DNA of 64,000 bases from CAIKMD01 sp963740675. Lineage in GTDB: Bacteria; Pseudomonadota; Alphaproteobacteria; ATCC43930; CGMCC-115725. This document shows positions 43,122 through 50,892 of this stretch, piece after piece. Where the stretch lies: NCBI GenBank assembly GCA_963740675.1, contig CAVUFS010000006.1, positions 186,001 to 250,000 of the forward strand, in the 5' to 3' direction. A program made the translations under genes and the position numbers. Position 1 is the first letter of the stretch. Every line of letters starts with the position of its first letter. The notes below the pieces were generated by a model, which saw nothing but the letters and a program-made list of their open reading frames with translations, did no database searches and was not told the DNA's origin.

Positions 43122-43826
43122 CTACTCCGTCAGCCACTGCCTCATGGCGACGCTGGTCTCCCACGGCCGCTCCATCGTCGTGAGGTGGCCGCAATCCTCG
43201 ATGATCTCGAGCCGCGCGCCGGGGATCAGCGCGGCGATCTCCTCGCTCCAGCCGAGCGGCGTCATCTGATCCTGACGGCCGCACAGCACGAGCGCCGGGC
43301 AGTCGATCTTCGGCAGGTTCGGCAGGTTGTCCGGCCGGCCCATGATGGCGCGCTGCTGGCGCAGGAAGGCGTCCTTGCCGACCCGTTCGGTCATTGCCAT
43401 GACCGCGTCGGTCAGCGGCTTGTCGCTCAAGCGATCAGGGTGGACGAAGAGCGGCAGAAGACGCGGCGTGACGCCTTTGAAGTCGCCCTTTTCAGCAAGA
43501 TCGATGAGGCCGCGTCGCCGTGTCGTCTGCTCCGGTGTGTCGGCCATCGCGCTGGTGTCGAGCAGCGCCACGCGCTCCACCCGCTCCGGCGCCTCGCGCA
43601 TGATTGCCTGCGCGACATAGCCACCCATCGACAGGCCCGCCAAGGCAAAGCGCCCTTCTGGCGCCTCGGCCAAGACACGCCGCGCCATCGCGGTCATGGA
43701 ATCGTCACGTGTGACATCGGCAATCCAGGGCTGGGCTATATCGGCCAGGTCATCGACTTGGCCGCGCCAAAGCGCCGCATCGCAGAGGAGGCCGGGGACA
43801 AGGACTAAGGGAAGCTTGTTAATCAT
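43122..43826 (-). CDS. Alpha/beta hydrolase
   Basis: 234 residues: LPLVLVPGLLCDAALWRGQV (oxyanion region), the nucleophile elbow ALAGLSMGGYVAQAI (Ser), LVLCGRQDQMTPLGWSEEIA (acid Asp) and IEDCGHLTTMERPW (His), a complete Ser-Asp-His set in the usual order. Substrate not evident. It is divergent from the helicase gene. Confidence 0.85.
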   Translation of the reverse strand: MINKLPLVLVPGLLCDAALWRGQVDDLADIAQPWIADVTRDDSMTAMARRVLAEAPEGRFALAGLSMGGYVAQAIMREAPERVERVALLDTSAMADTPEQTTRRRGLIDLAEKGDFKGVTPRLLPLFVHPDRLSDKPLTDAVMAMTERVGKDAFLRQQRAIMGRPDNLPNLPKIDCPALVLCGRQDQMTPLGWSEEIAALIPGARLEIIEDCGHLTTMERPWETSVAMRQWLTE

Positions 43827-43900
43827 AGCTTAACCATAATTCGCGATGCTCAAATCGCTAGGTCGAAAGTAGGTAAAGACGCGTAAATCGGCGAAACCGA

Positions 43901-43929
43901 TTGACTTTCCGACCCCTACGCCCAGATAA
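43901..43929 (+). promoter_or_regulatory. Putative sigma-70 promoter of the RNA helicase gene
   Basis: TTGACT (43901-43906), a 17-base spacer and AGATAA (43924-43929), about 46 bp before the helicase ATG at 43975. The -35 box is close to the consensus, the -10 box weaker. Judged by eye only. Confidence 0.45.
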
Positions 43930-43974
43930 AGGGGTGTAAAACCTCAACAACAAACGAGAAAAGCATATTACCGA

Positions 43975-45549
43975 ATGAGTTTTGAAGATTTGGGCCTCTC
44001 CCCTGAGGTCTTGAAGGCGGTCGCAGACGCTGGTTACACCGCGCCGACCCCCATCCAGGAGCAGGCCATCCCTTACGTGCTGATGGGACGCGATGTCCTC
44101 GGATGCGCCCAGACCGGCACCGGCAAAACGGCCTCTTTCACCCTTCCCATGATCGACATCCTCGCCTCGGGCCGTGCCCGGGCACGGATGCCCCGCACGC
44201 TGATCCTCGAGCCGACCCGCGAACTCGCGGCGCAAGTCGCCGAAGCTTTCGACGTCTACGGCAAGTATCACAAGCTCGACCAAGCGCTGCTCATCGGCGG
44301 CGAAAGCTTCGCCGATCAGGAACGTAAGCTCGATCGCGGCGTCGACGTGCTGATCGCGACGCCCGGCCGGCTGATCGACCTCTATGAGCGCGGCAAGATC
44401 CTGCTCAGCGATGTGAAGGTCCTCGTCATCGACGAAGCCGATCGCATGCTCGATATGGGCTTCATCCCCGATGTCGAGCGCATCGTCGGCCTGCTCTCGA
44501 AGATCCGGCAGACGCTGTTCTTCTCGGCAACGATGCCGCCAGAGATCCGCCGCCTCGCCGATGCCTTCCTGATGAATCCGAAAGAGATCACCGTGGCGCC
44601 GCCGGCTTCGACCGCGACCACCGTGACGCAAGCCCTGGCAATCGTCGGCGAGATGGGCAAGCGCGAAGCGTTGCGCCGTCTCATTCGCAGCGAAGACGTC
44701 AAGAACGCCATCATCTTCTGCAATCGCAAGCGCGATGTCGATGTGCTCCACCGTTCGCTGACGAAGCATGGCTTCGACGCAGCAGCGCTACATGGCGACA
44801 TGCCGCAATCGAAACGCACCGAGACGCTCGAGCGCTTCAAGAACAGCGAGATTCGGCTGCTCGTCGCGAGTGATGTCGCGGCGCGCGGACTTGACGTTCA
44901 AGGCATGTCGCATGTGTTCAATTTCGACGTGCCCATCCATGCGGAAGATTACGTCCACCGCATCGGCCGCACCGGCCGCGCAGGACGCGAAGGCCGCGCC
45001 TTCACCTTGGCAACGCCGGAAGACGGCCGTTTCGTCGAGGCGATCCAGCAACTGATCGGCAAGCCGATCCCGGGTATCGAAATTCCTGGCATCGAGACCG
45101 CGACCTTCGCCGAGGGCGAAGAAGCACCGCGGGGCCGCGGACGCGGTGGCCGTGGTGGTCGCAGCCGTCGTAGCGGCAAGCCCGAGAGCCGTGGCTCGCA
45201 CCGTGAAGAACGGCCGCAGGCTGCGAAGCCCGCGCGCGAGCAACCCACGCGCGAACATCGGGAGCATCACGAGCCGAAAGAGCAGCGCGAACACAAAGAG
45301 CATCGCGAACCCAAGCGCGAGCCCCGTCCCTCCGCTAAAGAGCGGCCGGCGGCCGCCAAGGACCGCGCCGCCTACGCGCCGATCACCATGAATCCCGACG
45401 CGATGGATCAGGCGTTGCCCAGCAACGTCACCAAGCTGCCGCGCCGCGATCACCAGCGCGACGAGCATGACGACGACCGGCGTGTCGTCGGCTTCGGCGA
45501 CCACATGCCGGCCTTCCTCGGCCGCAGCGCAGCTCGGCGCACGGTCTAA
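43975..45549 (+). CDS. DEAD-box ATP-dependent RNA helicase, RhlE-type
   Basis: 524 residues. All helicase motifs are present: Q motif (PTPIQEQAIP), I (AQTGTGKTASF), Ia (PTRELAAQ), Ib (TPGRL), II (VIDEADRML), III (FSATMPPEI), IV (AIIFCNRKRDV), V (ASDVAARGLD) and VI (HRIGRTGRAG). After about residue 385 comes a 140-residue low-complexity tail with RGRGRGGRGG and alternating Arg/Glu/His/Lys stretches, a flexible RNA-binding extension. It unwinds short RNA duplexes in ribosome assembly or cold adaptation. Start ATG has a weak upstream site (ACGAGAAAAG). Confidence 0.95.
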   Translation: MSFEDLGLSPEVLKAVADAGYTAPTPIQEQAIPYVLMGRDVLGCAQTGTGKTASFTLPMIDILASGRARARMPRTLILEPTRELAAQVAEAFDVYGKYHKLDQALLIGGESFADQERKLDRGVDVLIATPGRLIDLYERGKILLSDVKVLVIDEADRMLDMGFIPDVERIVGLLSKIRQTLFFSATMPPEIRRLADAFLMNPKEITVAPPASTATTVTQALAIVGEMGKREALRRLIRSEDVKNAIIFCNRKRDVDVLHRSLTKHGFDAAALHGDMPQSKRTETLERFKNSEIRLLVASDVAARGLDVQGMSHVFNFDVPIHAEDYVHRIGRTGRAGREGRAFTLATPEDGRFVEAIQQLIGKPIPGIEIPGIETATFAEGEEAPRGRGRGGRGGRSRRSGKPESRGSHREERPQAAKPAREQPTREHREHHEPKEQREHKEHREPKREPRPSAKERPAAAKDRAAYAPITMNPDAMDQALPSNVTKLPRRDHQRDEHDDDRRVVGFGDHMPAFLGRSAARRTV

Positions 45550-45624
45550 ACCCCTGCGGAGAGCCGACATCTAGCGTCGGCTCAATCCTCCGCTATGATG
45601 CGCCGATCACAGGGACGGCGCACC

Positions 45625-45879
45625 ATGAAGACGATTTTCGTCATGATGAAATGCGATCTCGGCAAGGCGTATCGCGTTGCCGAGGCCGCAGTCGAAACCA
45701 TCGAGCAGGTCTCCGAGGTCTATTCGGTCTCGGGCCAATACGATCTGCTGATGAAATGCTATCTGCCGGATGACATGGACACCGGCCATTTCGTGGTCGA
45801 GCATCTGCAGAAGCTCGCGGGCGTCCGCGACACCTTCACCATCTCCGCCTACAAGGCATTCACCCAGGATAGAGCGTGA
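45625..45879 (+). CDS. Lrp/AsnC ligand-binding (RAM) domain protein, no DNA-binding part
   Basis: 84 residues: MKTIFVMMKCDLGKAYRVAE, VSEVYSVSGQYDLLMKCYLP and VRDTFTISAYKAF match the RAM domain of Lrp/AsnC regulators. There is no HTH, so it is a stand-alone RAM protein, which often act as amino-acid sensors that regulate partners. Its stop overlaps the GTG start of the reductase (GTGA), so both are co-translated. Confidence 0.8.
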   Translation: MKTIFVMMKCDLGKAYRVAEAAVETIEQVSEVYSVSGQYDLLMKCYLPDDMDTGHFVVEHLQKLAGVRDTFTISAYKAFTQDRA

Positions 45880-47098
45880 GCGATAAACACGTCGTCATCG
45901 TCGGCGCCGGCCATGCCGGTGGCCGCGCCGCCGAAGCGTTGCGCGCCGCCGGCCATACCGGCCGCGTTACGTCTGGTCGGCACCGAGAAGCATCCGCCTT
46001 ACGAGCGCCCGCCGCTCTCGAAAGAGCTGCTCGCCGGCGCGATCGAGCACGCGAAGACCTATCTCAATCCCGAGGCCTTCTATACCGAGAAAGACATCGC
46101 GCTGCGGCTCGGCACGACGGTCGGCGCAATCGATCGCAAGAACCAGCGCATCGAGCTCGGCAATGGCGAGACTTTGCCTTACGACGCACTGCTGCTGACA
46201 ACCGGCGCGCGCGCCCGCAAGCTGCCGCTGCCCGGCGGCGACGGCCAGCGCGTGTTTTATCTGCGCGATATCGACGACAGCCTGGCGCTGCGCGGAAAGC
46301 TGACCGAAGGCGTCCGGATCGCCGTGATCGGCGCCGGCTTCATCGGCCTCGAAGTCGCCGCCACTGCACGCAAGCGCGGCGCGCAGGTGACGGTGCTCGA
46401 GCTTGCGCCGCAACCGCTGGCGCGCGTCGCCGCGCCCGAGCTCGGCGCGTATCTTGCCACGCTGCATCGCGCCAAGGGCGTCGATCTCCGCACCGGCGTG
46501 AAAGTCACCGCGATCGAGGATACCGGCAACTGAGCTGCGCATCATCCTCGATGGCAGTGCACCGGTGATCGCCGATTACGCGGCGATCGGCATCGGCGCG
46601 CAGCCCAATGTCGAGCTGGCGCAGGCAGCCGGCATCGAGACGCGCGACGGCATCATCGTCGATCAATTCGGCCGCAGCAGCGACGCCGCGGTTTTCGCGG
46701 CCGGCGACGTGACGCGCCACCTCAATCCCCTCCTCGGCCGGCATGTCCGGCTCGAAGCCTGGCAGAACGCACAGAATCAGGGCATCGCCGTCGCGAAGAT
46801 CATTGCCGGCGGCGAGCAGGCTTTCTCGGAAGTCCCCTGGTTCTGGACCGACCAATACGAGACCAACCTGCAGATGGCCGGCGCGCCCGACAAATGGGAC
46901 CGCGTGATCTTCCGCGGCGAGCCGACCGATCCGGGTTTCACCCTGTTTCAGCTTCTCGACGGCAAGGTTGTCGCGGCGGTCACGGTCAACAACGCACGCG
47001 ATATGCGTTTCGGCCGCATGCTGATCCAGAACGGCAAGATCGTCGATCCGGCGCTGCTCAGCGACAAAACGACCAAGCTCCAGGACCTGGTGCGCTGA
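45876..47098 (+). pseudogene. FAD-dependent ferredoxin/rubredoxin reductase, two frameshifts
   Basis: Three frames join to a complete reductase of about 406 residues. Frame one gives SDKHVVIVGAGHAGGRAAEA (FAD site). An extra T at 45972 changes frame to LVGTEKHPPYERPPLSKELL and RIAVIGAGFIGLEVAATARK (NAD site). An extra T at 46531 then leads to IADYAAIGIGAQPNVELAQA, DAAVFAAGDVTRHLN and WFWTDQYETNLQMAG. Removing the two T bases restores one frame, so they are sequencing errors or recent mutations. Such enzymes pass NAD(P)H electrons to Rieske or 2Fe-2S ferredoxins; a Rieske gene follows. It would work in the cytoplasm. Confidence 0.8.
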
Positions 47099-47165
47099 AC
47101 GCTTGCCAAGCGATGGCTTGCACGGCAAATTCGCGCGAGTTGCGGGGGATAACAGAGGAAGAGCG

Positions 47166-47495
47166 ATGGCTGAGAACGACAGCGGCGAATGGGTAAACGT
47201 CGCCGATAAGGGATCGATCGGCGAAGGCGAGATGAAAGGTGTGACCGTCGGCAGCCAGGAAGTCGCGCTCTACAATCTCAAAGGCGAGATTTACGCTACC
47301 GACAATCTCTGCAGCCACGCTTATGCGTTTCTAACCGATGGCTGGCTCGACGGCGAAGAGGTCGAATGCCCGCTGCATGCCGGCCGCTTCGAGATCAAGA
47401 CCGGTAAGGGCCTTGGCCCGCCGATCCCGTGCGACGTGAAGAGCTTCCCGGTTCGCATCGAGGGCGACAAGATTCAGGTGAAGCTCGGCGGCTGA
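47166..47495 (+). CDS. Rieske-type 2Fe-2S ferredoxin (non-heme dioxygenase component)
   Basis: 109 residues with the Rieske signature: NLCSHAYAFLTDG and ECPLHAGRFEI provide C-x-H and C-x-x-H spaced 16 residues apart. The end VKSFPVRIEGDKIQVKLGG is the normal C-terminus. It hands electrons to a ring-hydroxylating oxygenase or similar enzyme, none of which is in this window. ATG 47166 has GAGGAA upstream. It forms an operon with the reductase and ends at a clear terminator. Confidence 0.9.
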   Translation: MAENDSGEWVNVADKGSIGEGEMKGVTVGSQEVALYNLKGEIYATDNLCSHAYAFLTDGWLDGEEVECPLHAGRFEIKTGKGLGPPIPCDVKSFPVRIEGDKIQVKLGG

Positions 47496-47518
47496 TCCCG
47501 CACACAGAGCCTCGATAG

Positions 47519-47551
47519 AAAGCGGCGTCCGAAAAGGCGCCGCTTTTTTTG
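47519..47551 (+). terminator. Rho-independent terminator of the reductase/Rieske operon
   Basis: AAGCGGCG (47520-47527) pairs with CGCCGCTT (47538-47545), and a run of seven T follows. Placed 25 bases after the Rieske stop codon. Confidence 0.9.
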
Positions 47552-47705
47552 TTCTCTACGACGTCGCACATTTCGCGAACGCATTAACCAAGTATGGTTA
47601 ATGGACCGAATCAAATTATCTAAAATGCAAAGATTAAAAGCTGGAAGTCATTTAAGTGTTTCGTAATTATACGGGCCATGCCGGTGGTTGGTCCGGCACG
47701 GAAAT

Positions 47706-47737
47706 GAAAGGCCGAGTGACCGTACACTTGGCCTTTC
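47706..47737. other. Intergenic 13-bp stem hairpin
   Basis: GAAAGGCCGAGTG and CACTTGGCCTTTC pair over 13 bases with one G-T pair and a six-base loop. No T run follows on the plus strand. It lies in the 444-base gap 47496-47939, which is otherwise AT-richer than its surroundings and shows no gene. Perhaps a small RNA terminator or structural element. Confidence 0.35.
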
Positions 47738-47862
47738 CGAACCAAAGATTGAACCAGGTAAGAACAATTCTCCGCCACGTGTAACGCCAAGCTCGCTGCC
47801 AAACTCAAACAAAGCGAGCGGTTTGTCCTCCTTCTCTAAAGCTTAGTTTCCTGGACCCATGA

Positions 47863-47890
47863 GATGGCGGCGCCTTCCGGTGCCGCCATC
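47863..47890. other. Hairpin shortly before the GT87 gene
   Basis: GATGGCGGC (47863-47871) pairs perfectly with GCCGCCATC (47882-47890) around a ten-base loop, 50 bases before ATG 47940. It could be an attenuator or the end of an upstream small transcript. Confidence 0.35.
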
Positions 47891-47939
47891 TTCATATCTG
47901 CGCAAGTCTTCCTTTACCGCGACCCCCTATCAAAGGGGC

Positions 47940-49205
47940 ATGGATGGATCCGCCAAGCTTGCCTTGAGCCGGCCCGACTGGCTCAGCTTCCTTAAGGCAG
48001 GCGATTTTCTCGACCGCCGCCGTGTGCTGATTTTGGGCGGCGTGCTGCTCGCGCTCGAACTCATCGTCTTCCTCTTTCTTATCGCTGGCACGCATGGCTG
48101 GATCGTGCCACTCGAGCGGCCGACGACCACCGATTTCGCCAGCTTTTACGCTGCCGGCAGCTTGGCCGATTCCGGCACGCCGGCCCTCGCCTATAACGAG
48201 GCCGCTCACTACGCCGCCGAGCAGCAAGCGACAGCGCCCGGCATCGAATACCAATTCTTTTACTACCCGCCTGTCTTTCTGCTGATCTGCGCGCTCTTCG
48301 GCCGCTTGCCCTATATGGCGGCGTTCATCGCTTTCGAGGCGGTGAGCCTGCTGCTTTGCCTGCTCGTCGCGCGGCGTACGGTGCATGCGAAAAACGCGGT
48401 CGCGCTGTTGCCGCTGCTCGCCTTCCCGTCCGTGTTCTGGACGATGGGCCTCGGCCAGAACGCCTTCCTCACGGCCGCGCTGTTCGGCGGCGCGCTGCTG
48501 CTGATCGACCGGCGGCCAACACTCGCCGGCATCCTCTTCGGCCTGCTCTGTTACAAGCCGCATTTCGGCCTGCTCATTCCCGTCGCGCTCGTCGCGGGCG
48601 GCCGCTGGCGCGCTTTCATCGGCGCTGCTCTCTCGGGCGCTGCCATGGTCGCGCTTTCGATCGCGCTATTCGGCTGGCACACTTGGCAGGATTTCTTCGC
48701 CCTCGCCGGCGGCTCGCATTCGACCTACGAGTCCGGCCGCATCGATCTTTCGGGCTTCGTCACGCTGTTTGGCGGGTTGCGCCTGATGAACGTGCCCTCC
48801 GAACTCGCCTACGCCGTACAAGGTATCGGCTCGCTGGCCGCGATCGCACTGGTCGCGGTGGTATGGCGCTGCAATCTCAGCCTCGCGACACGCGCGGCCG
48901 CGCTTGCCGCCGGGACGCTGATCGCGGTGCCGGTCGCGCTGGTCTACGACTTCCTGCTCGCCGGCATCGCCATGGCTTGGCTCGTCCGCGCCGGTCGCGA
49001 GGGCGGCTTCCTGCCCTGGGAAAAAGTCACGCTCGCCGCGAGCTTCATCGTGCCGCTGCTGTCGCGCAATTTCGGCACCGCGACGCATGTGCCTCTGGCG
49101 CAGTTCGCCTTGATCGCGCTGCTGGCGCTGATCGCACGGCGGGCTTGGTACGAAAACGATAAGGCCCGGCATGAGCCGGGCCTTACCTCTTCCGTGAGTT
49201 TCTGA
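47940..49205 (+). CDS. GT87/DUF2029-type membrane glycosyltransferase
   Basis: 421 residues with around ten to eleven hydrophobic segments. The N-terminal loop after the first helix carries TTDFASFYAAGSLADSGTPA, the conserved D-F-x-x-F/Y-x-A-G motif of polyprenyl-phosphate-mannose-dependent GT87 enzymes. Later come YYPPVFLLICALFGRLPY, GQNAFLTAALFGGALLLIDR and LLCYKPHFGLLIP. Members act on lipid-linked sugars at the periplasmic face. ATG 47940 is preceded by AAAGGGGC. A single-gene unit, tail to tail with the PEP-CTERM gene. Confidence 0.8.
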   Translation: MDGSAKLALSRPDWLSFLKAGDFLDRRRVLILGGVLLALELIVFLFLIAGTHGWIVPLERPTTTDFASFYAAGSLADSGTPALAYNEAAHYAAEQQATAPGIEYQFFYYPPVFLLICALFGRLPYMAAFIAFEAVSLLLCLLVARRTVHAKNAVALLPLLAFPSVFWTMGLGQNAFLTAALFGGALLLIDRRPTLAGILFGLLCYKPHFGLLIPVALVAGGRWRAFIGAALSGAAMVALSIALFGWHTWQDFFALAGGSHSTYESGRIDLSGFVTLFGGLRLMNVPSELAYAVQGIGSLAAIALVAVVWRCNLSLATRAAALAAGTLIAVPVALVYDFLLAGIAMAWLVRAGREGGFLPWEKVTLAASFIVPLLSRNFGTATHVPLAQFALIALLALIARRAWYENDKARHEPGLTSSVSF

Positions 49206-49206
49206 G

Positions 49207-50034
49207 TTACGCGGCGGCCGAGAAGGACGCCCCGGTGCCGTTACCGCTGCGGCGCCAAGCCGCGAAGCCGAGAAGCGCAATCCCAAGGATGCTGAGCGAA
49301 GCCGGCTCGGGGACGCCGGCGGGACCGCCACCGCCGCCGGGGCCGCCACCGCCGCCGCCACCGCCGCCACCGCCGTTCGGGCCGACGACATTGGTGCCGT
49401 TGACGACGAGGTCATCGATGAAGAGCTGGTTCGGATCGGCGACGTTGCTGATCTCGATGCCAAGCGTCTGACCGGTCAGCGCCGCGGCCAAGCCAGACGA
49501 GATCGCGAAGTTGAAGGTATTCAGATCGAAAGCCCCGGGCGTGAGCAGCGGGCCGCCCAGCGCTTGAGCCAGCGTCTCGCTACCGATCGCAGTGCCGTTC
49601 GCCAACAGCGTGATCGAGTCGGCGAGCGGATTGATCAGCGAAGCGAGCGCTTCGCCGAGCAGCAGTTGCACGCTGATCGTGCCGCCCGTGCCGGTGAAGG
49701 TACCATTCAGGTTCTGGCTGATATTGGAATTGGTCTGCAGGAAGCCGACTTGGTTCCCTTCCCAGCTCTGCGGGCTGGTGAAGAACGTGCCGCCGGCCTT
49801 CGGCGCCCACACGCCGGCGAAGCCTGCGCCGGGAGCAAAAGCGTTGATCGTCCAGCCGGGAATGGCCGTCGTGCCCGAATTCGCGGCTTCCGCGGTATCG
49901 GTGTTGGGGGTCAACCCAACATTCGCTTCGAAATCGAGATTGGTGCCGGTGATCACGGCAGCGTGTGCCGGAGCGGCGGCTAGAGCCAGCGCGACCGCAG
50001 CCGCTGCATAAAGACTCGTGGTGAAACGTTTCAT
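49207..50034 (-). CDS. PEP-CTERM sorting-domain protein
   Basis: 275 residues. It starts with MKRFTTSLYAAAAVALALAA and a signal cleavage at AHA-A. The mature part is beta-rich, Ser/Thr/Gly-rich (NLDFEANVGLTPNTDTAEA; FNFAISSGLAAALTGQTLGI). A linker with about 11 Gly residues, then PGGGGG, leads to VPEPASLSILGIALLGFAAW and an RR: the PEP-CTERM tripartite tail for exosortase sorting, although the residues after the arginines (SGNGTGASFSAAA) are longer than usual. Likely exported and released or displayed with extracellular polysaccharide. ATG 50034 follows GGAGG. The exosortase gene is not in the window. Confidence 0.85.
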   Translation of the reverse strand: MKRFTTSLYAAAAVALALAAAPAHAAVITGTNLDFEANVGLTPNTDTAEAANSGTTAIPGWTINAFAPGAGFAGVWAPKAGGTFFTSPQSWEGNQVGFLQTNSNISQNLNGTFTGTGGTISVQLLLGEALASLINPLADSITLLANGTAIGSETLAQALGGPLLTPGAFDLNTFNFAISSGLAAALTGQTLGIEISNVADPNQLFIDDLVVNGTNVVGPNGGGGGGGGGGGPGGGGGPAGVPEPASLSILGIALLGFAAWRRSGNGTGASFSAAA

Positions 50035-50463
50035 CGAACCCATCCTCCTCGCCCGTCGCCAAGCATGCGCCAATCGCACGCGAAGCGAGCTGAATTGCAT
50101 CTGGAGCGTTCTGCGGAGCTGCCGGGTCTTCTGACCCGTGAGGCGGATGGTAGATTTTTGTCGTTCGTAGACGACTTTGTTGATGCCGGTATATCCGAAC
50201 AAAACCTGCGGAACAAACGGAAAGCTTGGTTAACGCGGATAAATCGTCATTAACGCGTTAAGGTTAATCCACAGGCGCAACTCGCGATTGCATGCCGCAC
50301 CGGGCGCAACGCATCGCGCGAAGCCCATAAAATATGCGAGTCGTGAGCATGGAACGAGCGCAACTCGGCATATTTACGTCGCCGAAAGCATCGATATTTG
50401 CTAGGTTTCTGCGAGCCCAATGACAGTTGGGCCAAGCAAACAAGCCAACGGAGAACAATATTC

Positions 50464-50781
50464 ATGGCCGCTAAAAAGGCGGGAAAGGCCCCAGCCAAGA
50501 CCCCAGCCACCGTCACCTTGAAACATCTCGCCGCGAAGATCGCGGAAGATCACGAAATCGCGAAGAAGCAGTCCGAAGCCATTCTCGGCGACGCGGTCGG
50601 CTTGATCGTGAAGCACCTGAAGGGCGGACAACGCATCCGTCTCGGCGGGCTCGGCATCCTCGTGGTGCGCAAGCGCGCTGCGCGTATGGGCCGCAACCCC
50701 GCCACGGGCGAGGCGATCAAGATCAAGGCAAGCAAGCGCGTTGCGTTCCGCGCTGCCAAGGAATTGAAGGAAGCGATCTAA
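50464..50781 (+). CDS. HU/IHF-family DNA-binding protein
   Basis: 105 residues. A 15-residue Lys/Ala/Pro-rich extension (MAAKKAGKAPAKTPA) precedes the HU fold: LKHLAAKIAEDHEIAKKQSE, KHLKGGQRIRLGGLGILVVR, KRAARMGRNPATGEAIKIKA and FRAAKELKEAI. The RNPATGE signature is intact. A nucleoid protein that bends DNA. A strong terminator follows. The 429 bases before it (50035-50463) hold no gene. Confidence 0.95.
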   Translation: MAAKKAGKAPAKTPATVTLKHLAAKIAEDHEIAKKQSEAILGDAVGLIVKHLKGGQRIRLGGLGILVVRKRAARMGRNPATGEAIKIKASKRVAFRAAKELKEAI

Positions 50782-50805
50782 CCGTTCATCGGTAGGCTTC
50801 CCGTC

Positions 50806-50856
50806 AAGGCCACGAACCGCCCGAGCTCGTTTCGGGCGGTTCGCTTGGCCTTTTTT
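50806..50856 (+). terminator. Rho-independent terminator after the HU-like gene
   Basis: AACCGCCCGA pairs with TCGGGCGGTT, flanked by AAGGCC and GGCC that extend the stem, followed by six T. Strong stem and short loop 25 bases after the stop. Confidence 0.95.
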
Positions 50857-50892
50857 GCTGGCCGAAGACTTACTTACCGGCCCAAGACTTCC

